From Ichthyophis bannanicus (Eukaryota > Chordata > Amphibia > Gymnophiona > Ichthyophiidae): a stretch of DNA of 64,000 nucleotides. Below, in pieces: positions 22,540-33,300 of the stretch (position 1 is its first letter; each line of letters opens with the position of its first letter). The DNA is taken from contig CM066040.1 in assembly GCA_033557465.1 (NCBI GenBank), forward strand, positions 324,712,297 through 324,776,296, in the 5' to 3' direction. Under the pieces are notes generated by a model. The model worked only from the letters and a program-made list of their open reading frames with translations, did no database searches and was not told where the DNA came from. The translations under genes and the position numbers were made by a program.

Positions 22540-23441
22540 GTCTTTTGCGTTGTGATCTGTATGATTTTCTGCCAGTTGGTGAGGTGCAAGGAGCTCTTTG
22601 CTCTCAGGGAACAAGTCCGATCTCTGGAGGCTAGAGTGGCAGACTTGGAGGACATAAGAAAGACAGAGTAATATATAGACAAGACCTACAGGGACTTAGT
22701 ACTAACGTTCCACCTCCAGTCTGGCAATCATAGGAGAGAGGTTGCGTGAAAGGAGAGCATAGCCTTGGTGTGGTAGGAAGTGATCCTGTAGCTAGGACCT
22801 GTCCTCCAGGTGATGTTAAACCCTCTGGTGTGAAGCTAGCAGACCTCATGCACCACTGAAACAAAGTCTTAGAGAGTGCTAGGGAGGAGTCTGCTGTCTT
22901 GGTACCTGTTGGTACCAATGACATAGGAAAGTATGGGATGGAGGTTCTGGAGGCGAAATTTAGGTTTTTAGGTAGGAAGTTGAAATCCAGAACTTCCAGG
23001 GTAGCATTCTCCAAAATGCTTCCCATTCCATGTGCAGGACCCAAAAGGCAGGGAGAGCTCCGAGGTCTCAGTGTGTGGATGAGATGATGGTGCAAAGAAG
23101 AGGGTTTTAGATTTGTTAGGAACTTGGCAACATTCTGGGGAAGGGAGGGGCTTTTCCAAAGGGATGGGCTCCACCTTAACTGGGATGGAACCAAATTCCT
23201 GGCATTAAGCTTTAAAAAGGAGATATAGCAACTTTTAAACTAGATAATAGGGGAAAGTGTACATCTGCCCAAGAGTGCATGGTTCCGAAGGATGTATCCT
23301 TGAAGGATACTAGCAAAAGAGGGAAGTTAGGGCATCTTGATAGAGAGGTTTCACTAAAGATAAAAGTAACCAAGATATCCTTAAGTACAGAGCTGAAAGA
23401 TTCCAAATTATCCCTATCAACTGATAACCAGATTGTCACCT
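22540..23441 (+). pseudogene. CR1 5' fragment: ORF1 with coiled coil and SGNH esterase
   Basis: Starts with a coiled-coil stretch CKELFALREQVRSLEARVADLED (about 22587-22655). An SGNH-hydrolase-like segment follows: VPVGTNDIGKYG (GTND, block III, about 22903), LEAKFRFLGRKL, and DGLHLNWDGTKFLALSFKK (DxxH, block V, about 23165-23220). This order is typical of the esterase ORF1 of CR1 LINEs. Stops occur (TAG 23083 region). No ORF2 follows; the sequence is cut at about 23442 by DIRS sequence. The 61975-62350 CR1 tail flanks another DIRS copy and might hint at the same arrangement, but that is speculative. Confidence 0.65.
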
Positions 23442-24518
23442 ATCCCTTTCCCGCCTCCAGGCGTGCTTGCCCCGGCATTGCATCTCAGAATCATTCTAGG
23501 TTTTTACCCTGGCGCAATTCATGCCTTTTTCCATCTGCTGGTTGCTCCGAGGGTCTTTGACCTCGCTGGGATACTTTCCCCCAATGGCCAGCGGGTTCAA
23601 GAAGTGTGATTGGTGTGCAAAAAACATGTCACTTACCGATACATACGATTGCTGCCTTTGGTGTCTAGGGGCCAACCATGACCTGGAGGTCTGCTCCCTC
23701 TGTAACAAGATGTCCACGAAGGCCATTCAGTGTCATCAGCAGAAGCAGGATGATATCTTCCACAGGTCGGACTCTGCCCTGGTATCCCCGGTAGCCTCAC
23801 ACTCCAAAGCCCCGCACGGGTCCTCAGAGTTGCGTAATGCCCCCATGGTGCCACTCTGACAAGGGTTCCCCAAAGTGGAAACACGAAAAAAGGAAGAAAT
23901 CTTCAAAGTCCCGTGCTAAGTCCTGCAGCCTGCAAAGGGAACTCAAGGAGTCGGAGTGGGAGCGGCCAGCTAAGGTTCCCCAAATGGACAAGGAGGCTTC
24001 CAGCGACAGATCCCGGACCCCTGAGGCCTGTCTCATTGAGGATTCCCTCCCTTCTCCAATGCCAGACCCGTAGAGCCTGGTGTCCGCGTCGAAGGCTGCA
24101 CCTCCTGAGTGGGAAATCAGGATGATAATGCTGGAGCATAGTTTCACTGCCTTCCTCTCCACGCAGCAGGCACCACCGGTGCATCTGCCGAGACCACAGG
24201 GGCCTCGTTACCGAGTACTCTCCCAGTTGCAGAGCCAGTCCTCATGAGCCCAAAGCTTCAAGTCAGACCTCGGCGAGGGTCTCGATATCGCTCCCGCTCC
24301 TAGGGAGCGAGATCCTCCCTGATAAGTGCTCATTGATCTGGCCATGTAGCTGTCACGGGCCACAAGGCCTCAACCCCGGTTCTGCACCCCAGGCCTGGTC
24401 GGCTGCCAAGTCCTCCACTGACTACTCCAACTGGGAGTCTGAAAACAAGGCACCCCCGGAGACGCAGAAACACAGTGACCTCCCATTGGACCTGTCTCCC
24501 CTGATGTTACACAAACTA
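23442..24518 (+). mobile_element. DIRS element, family 2, 5' portion (gag)
   Basis: Alignable by eye with the copy at 62640-63750 from TATCCCTTTCCCGCC onward. It begins 5' truncated, without an inverted terminal repeat, and is interrupted near 24518 after CTGTCTCCCCTGATGTTA. The missing continuation begins at about 38817 on the same strand, so this and 38817-40192 are probably halves of one copy. Confidence 0.75.
23584..24516 (+). pseudogene. DIRS gag-like protein, N-terminal and middle part
   Basis: ATG at 23584 gives MASGFKKCDWCAKNMSLTD, then CCLWCLGANHDLEVCSLCNK, a cysteine-rich zinc-knuckle-like pattern shared with the DIRS gag at 56432 (FKKCPRCSRKM...CCIRCLGISHKVEDCSHC). Frame breaks occur around 23860 and later; basic/serine-rich KWKHEKRKKSSKSRAKS follows in a second frame (23837-24073). 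The start is supported by the same ATG context in the 62791 copy. Confidence 0.7.
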
Positions 24519-24939
24519 AAAATCTTCAGTTTCAGAGTGAAATGAACATCATTCAAAAAACAAAGATTCACTCTACTAGAGCATAAATTGGCAAGATATT
24601 GAAAAACACCAATAAATAAATCACCTAATCACAGGTAGAATCAAGGAGAAAAAAGGCTTCAGACTACATGGATCAGGCAGACAGAGCCAAGTATGTCTTT
24701 GCCATCTCCATCACATCAATAGTAAAAAAACCCTCCTTATCAAACATTATATTTTTCAATTTACAATATTCAATTTTCAATACTTCAATACCCGATAACT
24801 TCTTTTCAATATTTCATACTCTTTTGCAATGCTTATTCTCATATCAAATGTGGTTGTACACAGTACTCCCTTCTAGAGCATGTCTTAAACACAACTTAAC
24901 TGCAATGGTCTCCAAGCCATGACTCTGTCACTCCGACGC

Positions 24940-24990
24940 CACCATCACGTCGACCAAGCGTTTCGCTATGCGCTTCATCAAGGTGTCTAA
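24940..24990 (-). ncRNA. hammerhead-ribozyme-like motif of the PLE
   Basis: On the minus strand the sequence reads CCTTGATGAAGCGCATAGCGAAACGCTTGGTCGAC (in two parts: CCTTGATGAAGCGC, then ATAGCGAAACGCTTGGTC). It carries the TGATGA core, a short stem II (GC/GC), the GAAA core and a GTC candidate cleavage triplet. PLEs are known to carry minimal type I hammerheads in their terminal repeats. The extra T before TGATGA deviates from the CTGATGA consensus, so activity is uncertain. Confidence 0.5.
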
Positions 24991-25289
24991 ATTGCCACAA
25001 GAAACATGCTGTAGGAGAGAGTACCAAAAAAGAAAAAGAAAATAGAAAAAGAAAAATATATTTAAACCTGTGCAATGAGCTCTTAGACACACTACCCCCA
25101 TATAAAACAGCCTGTGCACATAAAATGATAACAAAATACCATCCATAGCAGCAGATAGAGATACCCCCATGAATTTAAAAAGGATTCAATCATGCAGAAA
25201 ATGCCAGCTATTAGAGCAGATCCAACACACACTTGCAGAGGATCCAAGATGGCAATTTAAGTGGTGTGCTGAGCGGCACGGCGTTTTTC

Positions 25290-26839
25290 ATGGGGAGGAA
25301 GCGTAAGTCCAGAGGTGCCAAACAGCCTTCAGCACCCTTGGCTTCGACGCCCTTACTGCTAGCTTTAATGGGTCCTTTGGACACTTTTTTCCTACCTGTG
25401 CAACGACAGTTGTCAGCAGAAGGAGAGAGAAGTTTGGTTGTGCAGCAGTCGGAGATGTTATCCTCATTGTCTGCCTCGGGCGGTGATCTATCCTCCCCAA
25501 GCTCAGTCCGGGCCTCGAAGGTTCCTCGACAAAGCATCAGCGACTTGAGGAGCCAGGAGGAGGGCGTTGAGTCAGCGGACTCCGCCAGAAGGCAGGGCTT
25601 GGTCTTTGAATGAGGCCAGAGTTCTGCGGCTCTCCCAGTTTTGCAACTGAGTGCTGAGGCCTCGGCAGGAATGGCAGAAGGTAGCGAGGGGTTTGTGCCT
25701 TGCCAGTCGGTTCCCGCCCCGTTGCTGGGCATGGTATTGGAGTCTTGAGCTTCAATGGGAATTGCTCCTGCAGCGTCACTGGGAGCCCCGGAGGTGATAA
25801 CATTGGAAGCTATCTGGGCTGCTATTGTAAAGCTTCGGGAGGAGTTGGCACCACGGATGAACAGCTTGGGCGACCCAGGTTTCTACTAACATGGATGTTA
25901 TACAGGACAATGTTGTTAAAATCTCTTCTTTTCAGAAGGATGTTTCTGATTTCCATACTAAAATTGTGACTGTTGAGAATGATATGGATTTTCTTAAGAA
26001 GAGTATAGTTCCAATGAGGTTTAAGTTAGAGATGCTGGAGAATACAACTCGGGCTGTGAACATTCGTATGGTTAACTTCCCCAGAGTAGCATTGGTTTCC
26101 GCGAGGGATATGTTTCTCTCCTATTTGATTGAAAACTTGGGTATTCCTCCTGAATCCTCCTATTGCTAAAATGTATTATCTCCCTTTAGGCAAAAAAGTT
26201 GAGGGGTTGGGAGTGGTTACTGGAGTGACTAATGAACATAAGAACATAAGATATGCCATACTGGGTCAGACCAAGGTCCGTCAGGTCCAGTATCCTGTTT
26301 CCAACAGTGGCCAATCCAGGTCATACGTACCTAGCAGTTTCCCCAAAAGACACAGGTTCCGCAATGCTTGTACTGGGTCAAGCATTGATATCCTGGGTCC
26401 CTTCTTAATAATGGTTTATGGACCTTTCCTCCAGGAACTTGTCCAAACCTTTTTTAAACCCAGCTACACTAACAGCCTTTACTACATCCTCCGGTAACAA
26501 ATTCCAGAGTTTGATTACACGTTGAGTGAAAAAATATTTTCTTTTATTAGTCTTAAATAGTTTACCTTGTAGCTTCATGTTGATGTTTTAAATGTAACAG
26601 CTATGTTAGAATCATCACAGGATGAGCAGGTAATACCATCTACTTTATTGATTACTTTGGCACCGCTTTCAGATAAAGAATGGCTTATGAAGTTGTTCTT
26701 TAGGAAACGTCATATGTTGTTTAAAGGTTTAACTGTTCGTATGTTTTCAGACCTTTCCAGGGAGACCCAGAAGAGGCGGCGGGACTTTCTCCTGTTACAT
26801 CCAGAGATTCAGCTATTGGGAGGTCTCTTTTTTTTTTAA
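25290..26839 (+). pseudogene. L1 ORF1p-like protein, broken
   Basis: ATG at 25290 opens MGRKRKSRGAKQPSAP, a basic/serine-rich N-terminus (to 25613). A later frame (25891-26169) supplies a coiled coil (FQKDVSDFHTKIVTVENDMDFL), then the RRM-like block LEMLENTTRAVNIRMVNFP. After the CR1 insertion the C-terminal domain resumes: KEWLMKLFFRKR...VRMFSDLSRETQKRRRDFLLLHPEIQLLGG (26603-26839). Domain order matches L1 ORF1p (coiled coil, RRM, CTD). Several stops. Confidence 0.8.
26235..26579 (-). mobile_element. CR1 subfamily 2 3' tail
   Basis: Reverse-strand CR1 3' end. Plus-strand text AACATAAGAACATAAG, TGCCATACTGGGTCAGACC, TCCAACAGTGGCC to TTACCTTGTAGCTTCATGT matches 36152-36510 and 48907-49245. About 345 bp, 5' truncated just inside the ORF2 C-terminus. 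Inserted in the RRM/CTD boundary of the ORF1-only L1. Confidence 0.88.
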
Positions 26840-27224
26840 TTTCCTTGCAAGTGTCTGATAAAGTATCAGTCACATTCCTATATATTTTATGAACCCTCCC
26901 AATTGCTGGATTTCATAAATGCCCATCAAGTTGGGGGAGGGTCTGATCTTCTGTCTGTTTTAGTTTGAGCATGATTATGTATCGACTGTATAAACACACT
27001 TTATTTCCTGCAGAATGTTATTGTTTCTTTGTATCCTCCTTTAATAGTGGGCTGGAGTGGGTTATTTCTTTTCTTCTTCTTCTTGTAATATATGAAAGGA
27101 CTTAATTAGTTCTTTATATACATTTTCGTTACCCACCTCAATTTCTCTTTAAAGATGTATTCTTGATGTGTTTGTATAAATTTATAAATATTAAATTTAA
27201 AAAAAAAGAGCAGACCCAACACAC

Positions 27225-27812
27225 CCCGTACATACAACAAGAGCCAAACAAAATACAAAGCCATTCACCAAAGCCGACTGGCAGTGCCTCTTGACATCCT
27301 AAACAAACTGCACAGCTCCTCACAATCAAAAAAACGCCATACATGAGAAGAATATAACACCAGGCATCCAAACCCGATAGGCTCCAAGCCCCGCCAATCA
27401 GCTAGCATATTTCCCATCAACACACGGAGCCACGTTTTTTGTCAAAGCTGAAATGAAGTAGCTCAAGCTGCACCAATCGCAAGGCGCGATCACAGAAACA
27501 CAAACAAAATCTTTGTTTGATGCCTGATTCAAGTGCTCAGTATTCAACTGGCACTGTTCTGCCAGCACATAAAACCAGCGTACAACAAATCCACCCTCCC
27601 ACCCATCTAGACACATAAATGCCAATCTATCTGAGAATTCAGACCTTTGGGGCAAACAGTATCTAGAGAGAAAATCCATTTCCGTTCTTTAAATACCAAG
27701 GATTGTTCTCTTGTACGATCACCAGTCCCAGCCCCAATGTGGTCAATACAAAAACATCTTAGGTCAGCAAATACATGATGTTTTTCCCTATAATGCTGGA
27801 CCAGAGGTACTT
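27225..27812. other. PLE 3' region, non-coding
   Basis: Continuous with the PLE on both sides of the ORF1-only L1. No intact frame; the GIY-YIG C-terminal part (for example REKHHVFADLRCFCIDHIG on the minus strand, about 27790-27730) can be traced with frame changes. Confidence 0.55.
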
Positions 27813-28073
27813 CTAATCTCCCAAAGCGTAAACGACTTTAAAGGGCATAGTCATTTGTCCAATGTATAACAGGTTGCAGGGACATCTAATCATGTACACT
27901 ACAAAACTGGAGTCACAGGTGGTACTGTGATGTAACCTATAATCCTGTCCCCTGTATTGAAATACACTGACCCTTTCTGTAATTCCACAGACTGAGCAGC
28001 GACCACAAGGTGCATGTCCAGAAATAAACTCCACAGGCTTTCTTAGTGTGCTAGGGCTGAGCAGATCTTTCAA
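27813..28073 (-). pseudogene. PLE GIY-YIG endonuclease domain
   Basis: Contains HAPCGRCSVCGITERV, a cysteine-rich segment, then the H/C pair in LHHSTTCDSSF and the nuclease signature VVYMIRCPCNLLYIGQM, the GIY-YIG core (VYMI...LYIG) in the form used by PLEs. After QMTMPFK the frame ends. The expected catalytic R and E residues further downstream (27700-27810, for example FPLVQHYREKHHVF) are out of frame. Family: Penelope/Neptune/Poseidon group, not resolved. Confidence 0.85.
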
Positions 28074-28543
28074 ATTGCAATTACGGGACCAGACACATCA
28101 AGGGGTCAGATTACAAAACCTGGGGTCGCTCTTATCACCTGAAAACTGTGCCAAACAATGTGCTGAAGTTTATAACTTAACGGGGAGAATTTAGTTATAA
28201 AATGTACAAATTCACTATCTTCCCCAGAACGTTTGTTTTTTTAATAGGAGACAACAGCCATTCTCTACTGTTAAACTTTGCCCGTTCATATGCCCTATAA
28301 ATAATTTCACATGGATAACCTCTAAAAAGAAATGCCCTCTGCAACTGTCGAGATTGACCCACAAAATCGGCCAAATCTGAACAGTTACGCCTATATCAGA
28401 TAAACTGAGAAAAAGGAAGCCCCTCTCGCATTTTCTGAGGATGGGCACTAGAATAATGCAAAAACGTGTTCCTATCAGTTTTCTTTCTATATACTGAGAT
28501 GCCCCATCTAGTGTCCTGCTTCACTATCCAAACATCTAAAAAT
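28074..28543 (-). pseudogene. PLE RT thumb and linker
   Basis: Continues directly from the RT at 34415 once the L1 block is removed. Minus-strand reading gives FLDVWIVKQDTRWGISVYRK, TDRNTFLHYSSAHPQKMREG (28540-28430), then the GYPCEIIYRAYERAKF-like and KKTNVLGKI-like blocks (28310-28220). These are the conserved post-palm segments of PLEs (FLD...YRKPTD...LHY-S-HP). Frames are shifted near 28410. Confidence 0.8.
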
Positions 28544-28554
28544 GCAATCTCATT

Positions 28555-28960
28555 GGTTTTCCCAGATATCTCAAAGGTTACACAAGGGCGTCGTAAGGCC
28601 TTTTTGGAGGTCCGCCCTCGTGTATTAGCTGTGGGGGGTTTGTTTTATTTAAAATTTCTATGTAAATGTCATATTGTGTATCAGGGTAAACGGTATGTTT
28701 TCTTTGAGGTGGATCAATTGTTAGAATTTTTGAAAAGCAAGGCTTAGTATTGTTTGTTCAGTCATTTCCTGTTCTCATGGCTTTGTTAAAGGAGCTTATA
28801 ATTTGCTAATTACCAAGAGCCAGTTCAGATTTTTTTTCTTTTGTTATTATTTAGCACCTTCTTGATGTGGACTTGTTCAATGTGGTCATGCGTTGTAGAG
28901 TTTTATGACGTATTGGTTTTTCCCTTGTAATGTAATTTTAAAAGAATAAAAAAAAAAACA
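28555..28960 (+). mobile_element. 5'-truncated relative of the ORF1-only L1
   Basis: Starts after a GCAATCTCATT target duplication (28544-28554; second copy 34404-34414). Reads the ORF1p CTD end FPDISKVTQGRRKAFLEV, then GGLFYLKFLCKCHIVYQGKR and LLEFLKSKA with a stop at about 28747. Next come about 200 bp of 3' sequence and a poly-A tail near 28939-28960, into which the full-length L1 inserted. Homologous to 26742-26839. Confidence 0.85.
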
Positions 28961-29099
28961 AAAACGGGGGGGCGGAGCCTGATGTCCAGCGGGATGGTCG
29001 CATAACACTGAGGCTCCCGAGAGGCCTACTCAGAATCCTGAATTAACACCGTACATACTTGGAACTTCTTCTCTGATCTTGCCGGGGCACATTGGTGAG

Positions 29100-29948
29100 A
29101 TGGCGGGGACCAAACCCACGCGCCTGGAATTTGGCTCTCCAGCGGCTTCTCACGGCAAACGTTCCAAAACTGAACCTCCGTCCCCGCAGAAGGGGCTGGC
29201 CTTGCGCGAGGGCCCCGAAATGCAGCAGGAAATCCTCGCAGAGATTAGAGGGGTCAAAGACCTCGTGCAGTCAAACGGTGAAGCACTCCGAGCGCTGCGG
29301 GAAGATTTGGGTGTGCTGCAAAGCAAGCTAGAAGGGCTTTCTTCGCGTCAGGACAAAATGGAGAGCATATTGGACTCCCATGCGGCCCGGTTGTCCAAAC
29401 TCGACAAAGTTGAACGTCAGGTGCGGGCCTTGCAGAAAGAAGTGGAAGATGGCAATAATAGAGCGCGCCGCAACAATATACGACTCGTGGGCATACCGGA
29501 GGGAGCGGAATCGGGAGACATGAAAGAGATTTTATGCAAAATCCTCCCTTCCCTGCTCCAAATCACCTTTACCAAAGATTTGGAGATCGATCGCGCTCAT
29601 CGTGTACCCACAAGCATAACGCTCAACAGGAAGACCCCGCGGCCTATCATTTTTCGACTTTTGAGATATCAACACGTTGAGCAAATTCTAAATGCCTCTC
29701 GGGCAAGGGGCCATATGGAGTTTGAGAGCCACAAGATCTCCTTCTATCCCGACTTGGCTAAACCCACGGTCGACCGCCGAAAGCGCTTTCTGGAATTCCG
29801 GCCGCGGCTTCAACAACTACAAGCACGCTATGGCCTGATGTACCCGGTCAAGCTCCGAGTCACGCTTCACAATCAGACAAGAACATTTGAGGACCCTGAT
29901 CTACTAGCGGAGTTTCTGGATTCCAAAGAAGCCGACTTGATGCGCTGA
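29100..29948 (+). CDS. L1 ORF1 protein (RNA-binding chaperone)
   Basis: 282 residues from the ATG at 29100 (the longer open frame begins at a TTG). Order: disordered basic N-terminus (MAGTKPTRLEFGSPAASHGK); a coiled coil at about residues 35-115 (ILAEIRGVKDLVQS to LQKEVEDGNN); the hallmark RRM start RARRNNIRLVGIPEGAES; a DRAHRVP block; and a C-terminal domain with FYPDLAKPTVDRRKRFLEF and a KLRVTLHNQTRTFEDPDLLAEFLDS end. L1 ORF1p trimerises and coats the LINE RNA for retrotransposition. Length is normal for the family (about 280-340 aa). Complete. Confidence 0.93.
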   Translation: MAGTKPTRLEFGSPAASHGKRSKTEPPSPQKGLALREGPEMQQEILAEIRGVKDLVQSNGEALRALREDLGVLQSKLEGLSSRQDKMESILDSHAARLSKLDKVERQVRALQKEVEDGNNRARRNNIRLVGIPEGAESGDMKEILCKILPSLLQITFTKDLEIDRAHRVPTSITLNRKTPRPIIFRLLRYQHVEQILNASRARGHMEFESHKISFYPDLAKPTVDRRKRFLEFRPRLQQLQARYGLMYPVKLRVTLHNQTRTFEDPDLLAEFLDSKEADLMR

Positions 29949-30367
29949 CTTCCTGAATATTCCTGCAAGTATTCTCATATCCGCTGTACCTGCCATATTG
30001 GATCTGCCGCAGCCCAGCAAAGAGTCTGGCGAGGGCAGTTTGTTGCCTTACTTTTGATGATATCTGTGACCCGACTCCATCTACCCACAGTAGCCTCGAT
30101 GAATATCAGAGACAGTGTTAATTATGGACTCTGGTGTTTCTTTTCCTTTTTTCATGTCTTTCTATTTCCTCTCTAGGGCCTCCTCCCGCAGACATATGGT
30201 CGCCATATTCTTTGGGGGTTTTGCTTCTTCTCTAAGATACTTTGGTACATACTTTTCAATATGGGGTGTATTAGTCAGAATACTTGGTGATTATGTCATT
30301 GTTGCACAGATTCTGATTATGTTGTATGTTTTCAAGCGCCCTTACCTAAAATGTCTATTACTGATTG
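29949..30367 (+). other. L1 inter-ORF spacer
   Basis: 419 bp between the stop of ORF1 and the start of ORF2. The 88-codon frame at 30115-30381 is hydrophobic but lies in the spacer and overlaps the ORF2 start; not supported as a gene. ORF2 of L1-type elements is translated by reinitiation or an unconventional mechanism. Confidence 0.5.
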
Positions 30368-33300
30368 ATGGCACCATGTAAGATTTTCTCATTGAACGTA
30401 AAAGGAATCAATAATCCGATCAAACGGAAGAAAATCCTAAGCTACCTAAGTCAGGAAGCTGCGGATCTGATCTTTCTCCAAGAAACGCATTTAAATTCGA
30501 AGGAAACTCTTAAACTCAATATTAAACCTTACATGGTGGCCGCCTATTCCCCAGCCGTTTCTAAGAAATGTGGGGTTGCCATACTGGTTAGGAAATCTTT
30601 GCATGCTACTATTATTGCGACTAGCTCAGATACAGAAGGTAGATGGTCCAGAGTTCATCTCAAGATAGGTAGCCTTGAAGTTACATGTATATGCCTTTAC
30701 GCTCCTAATGTGGATGACCCTGCCTTTTTTGCTACCATTGCTCAGGTTGCGCAGGCCTCTGCTAATACCTCATTGATAATTGGGGGGGATTTCAATCTAG
30801 TCCTTGATCCCCTGATTGACAAACAGCCGCCTAGGACAAGTGGTCCCCCCAAGAGTCACACCACGCTTACCTCCCTGATCAAAGATCTTGCTTTAGTTGA
30901 TCTATGGAGGTTACTACACCCCAATGAGCTTGACTTCACCTTCTTCTCTTCCCCTCATAAATCCCAGTCTCGCATAGACTTCTTTCTAATATCAAAACTG
31001 TTAGTTCCTCAGGTGGACACTGCAAAGATTCACTCCCAACATATTTCAGATCATGCTGCCATTTCCTTTCAATTACACACTACTGCACCCCAAGGGAACT
31101 CGGGGGCCTGGTTCTTTGATAGAGCCCTGTTAACTCAGCCAGAGTTCCAGTTAGAAATTCGAGCAGCCATACAGGATTACTTCCACTTTAATCTACCCCA
31201 GGATACTGCGAATTGGGCTTGGTGGGAGGGCTTTAAAGCGGCCATTCGAGCAACGATCACTAGCTATCAAATCCGCCTGCGAAAACAACGCAAACAGCAG
31301 CTACTCATACTAGACCAACAAATAAAAGCAGGCGAAAGAGTTCTAACTTCACGTACTGATCCATGTGTATTAATTCGACTACGGCGTCTCCGTTTTCAAT
31401 ATAATTCAATCCTCTCAACTGCAGCTTCTAAGAGTATTGAGCTTCCGCGAGGGACATATTATCGTGAAAATAACCGAGCCGGTCGACTCTTAGCCAACGC
31501 CTTGAAAGGTCAAAAAGAAGCCAAACGCGTAGCGGCCCTTCGAGCTCCACAGGGAGGGGGCATAGTGACCACAGACTCCGACATCGTAGAGCTCTTTCGG
31601 GATTTCTATACCCGCCTATATCAATCTGAATGTGAGTTCTCGTCAGAGACATTCGAGCGATTGCTTTCTGGCATTCAGCGGCCGACCCTCTCTGAAGATG
31701 ATAGGGATGCGATGGATGAACCCTTCTCTACTTCAGAGATCCAATCTGCCCTAAAACGAACAGCCTCGGGCCGTGCCGCAGGGCCCGATGGTCTCCCGAC
31801 CGAATTCTACAGAACGTTCAGTGCAGATTTAGTTCCCTATTTAAAACTCTATTTTACTGCCCTTGCGGTAGATACATCCTCTTTGGGATCCTTTTCTGCA
31901 GCTAATGTGGTAGTATTTGAGAAAGAAGGCAGAGACCCGCTACTAACCGCCAACTACCGTCCAATCTCCCTACTTAATGCCGATTATAAGATCTTCGCAA
32001 CGATCTTGGCCACCCGGCTATCTGACAGGATGGCCACCCTAATTCACCCCGACCAATGCGGTTTTATACCTGGCAGATCAACTGCTGACAATGCTCGGAC
32101 CTTGTGCCATGTGCTATCCAGTGCTGCCAATCTAGATCATCCATGGGTGGGTCTTTCCCTGGATGCCGAAAAAGCCTTTGACCGCCTAGAATGGCCCTTC
32201 TTATTTGCAGTTCTCCGATGGTATGGCTTTGGGGAGGGCTTCCTCCGATATCTCCAAGTTATGTATACTCAACCCGTCGCCAGTATTTGTGTAAATGCCA
32301 TCAAGTCTCAGCCATTTAATCTCCAAAGAGGCACGTGTCAAGGTTGCCCCCTATCACCAATGCTCTTTGATCTAGCTCTTGAACCCCTAGCCCTCCTTAT
32401 TAGACAGTCCGCACGTATTCGAGGTGTTCCCTTCAGTCATAGGGAGATTAAGCTCTCTGCATATGCAGATGACCTTATGCTTTTCGTATCCCTCGATTCG
32501 GTTCCAGCTGTCTTGGATCTGATTGACGGATACTCACAATTATCGGGCTATAAAATTAACTGGACCAAATCTGTAGCATTCCCACTGAACCGCTGGGTAC
32601 ATGAGGCTGACATGCAGGCCTATCCCTTCCTTTGGCAATCCCGCATGGTGAAGTATCTCGGGGTCCATTACTGTTCTCCTTTAGAAGACACTATCAGTTT
32701 TAATGCCAAAGAGGTAGTCTCCAAAGTCCGTGAGCTCACGAATCGTTGGTCTCCCTTATCTCTTACATGGTGGGGCCGCTTAGAAACTGTGAAAATGATG
32801 ATAGTCCCCAAAGTGAACTACATTTTAGAAATGCTGCCATGCTTACTCCCGCTACATACTTATAAAGATATTGAGGGCCTTCTCGTCCGTTATCTCTGGC
32901 AGGGCAAGCCACCAAGGATAGCTAAACAAAAACTACAGTCTGCAAAGGAAAGAGGGGGTACCAGATTTCCTGATTTTCTTAGATATCATCAAGCCTTCCT
33001 ACTTAAGCAAGGTGCCCGATGGCTAGATGCCTCAACAGACAGCAGACCAGTTTGGCTTGACATAGAAGAAGAGCTTAGTAGCCCAATTCCGTTGACCCAT
33101 CTCCCTGGTATGTCCTATCAAGTAGACACCCGCCATCCACCAATGATTGTCGATACTCTTGCAGCCTTTAACACACTCATTCTATCACTAGGCCCGAACG
33201 TATGTCCTCAGGACGGACTCCCGCTATGGAATAACCCCAGAATTCAAGTCCTAAATAGAACGATAGCATGGAAACCCTGGTACTCAAGGGGGATCTGGAC

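Larger units (their letters stand above)
25231..27206 (+). mobile_element. ORF1-only L1-type element (HAL1-like)
   Basis: Flanked by an 18-bp target duplication with one mismatch (AGAGCAGATCCAACACAC, 25213-25230, and AGAGCAGACCCAACACAC, 27207-27224) and ending in a short A-run, so it is a complete retroposed unit. It encodes only an L1 ORF1-type protein (25290-26839) followed by about 360 bp 3' sequence; no EN or RT is present. A CR1 tail (26235-26579) later interrupted the ORF. Inserted in the 3' part of the PLE. Confidence 0.85.

Noticed and set aside
22631..23194. Minus-strand 187-codon frame
   Set aside because: Shadow of the plus-strand CR1 ORF1 fragment with GTND and DGLHLN blocks; proline/serine-rich, no domain.
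30115..30381. Hydrophobic 88-codon ORF between L1 ORF1 and ORF2
   Set aside because: Lies in the L1 spacer and overlaps the ORF2 start; L1 elements of this type have two ORFs and nothing indicates a third protein.
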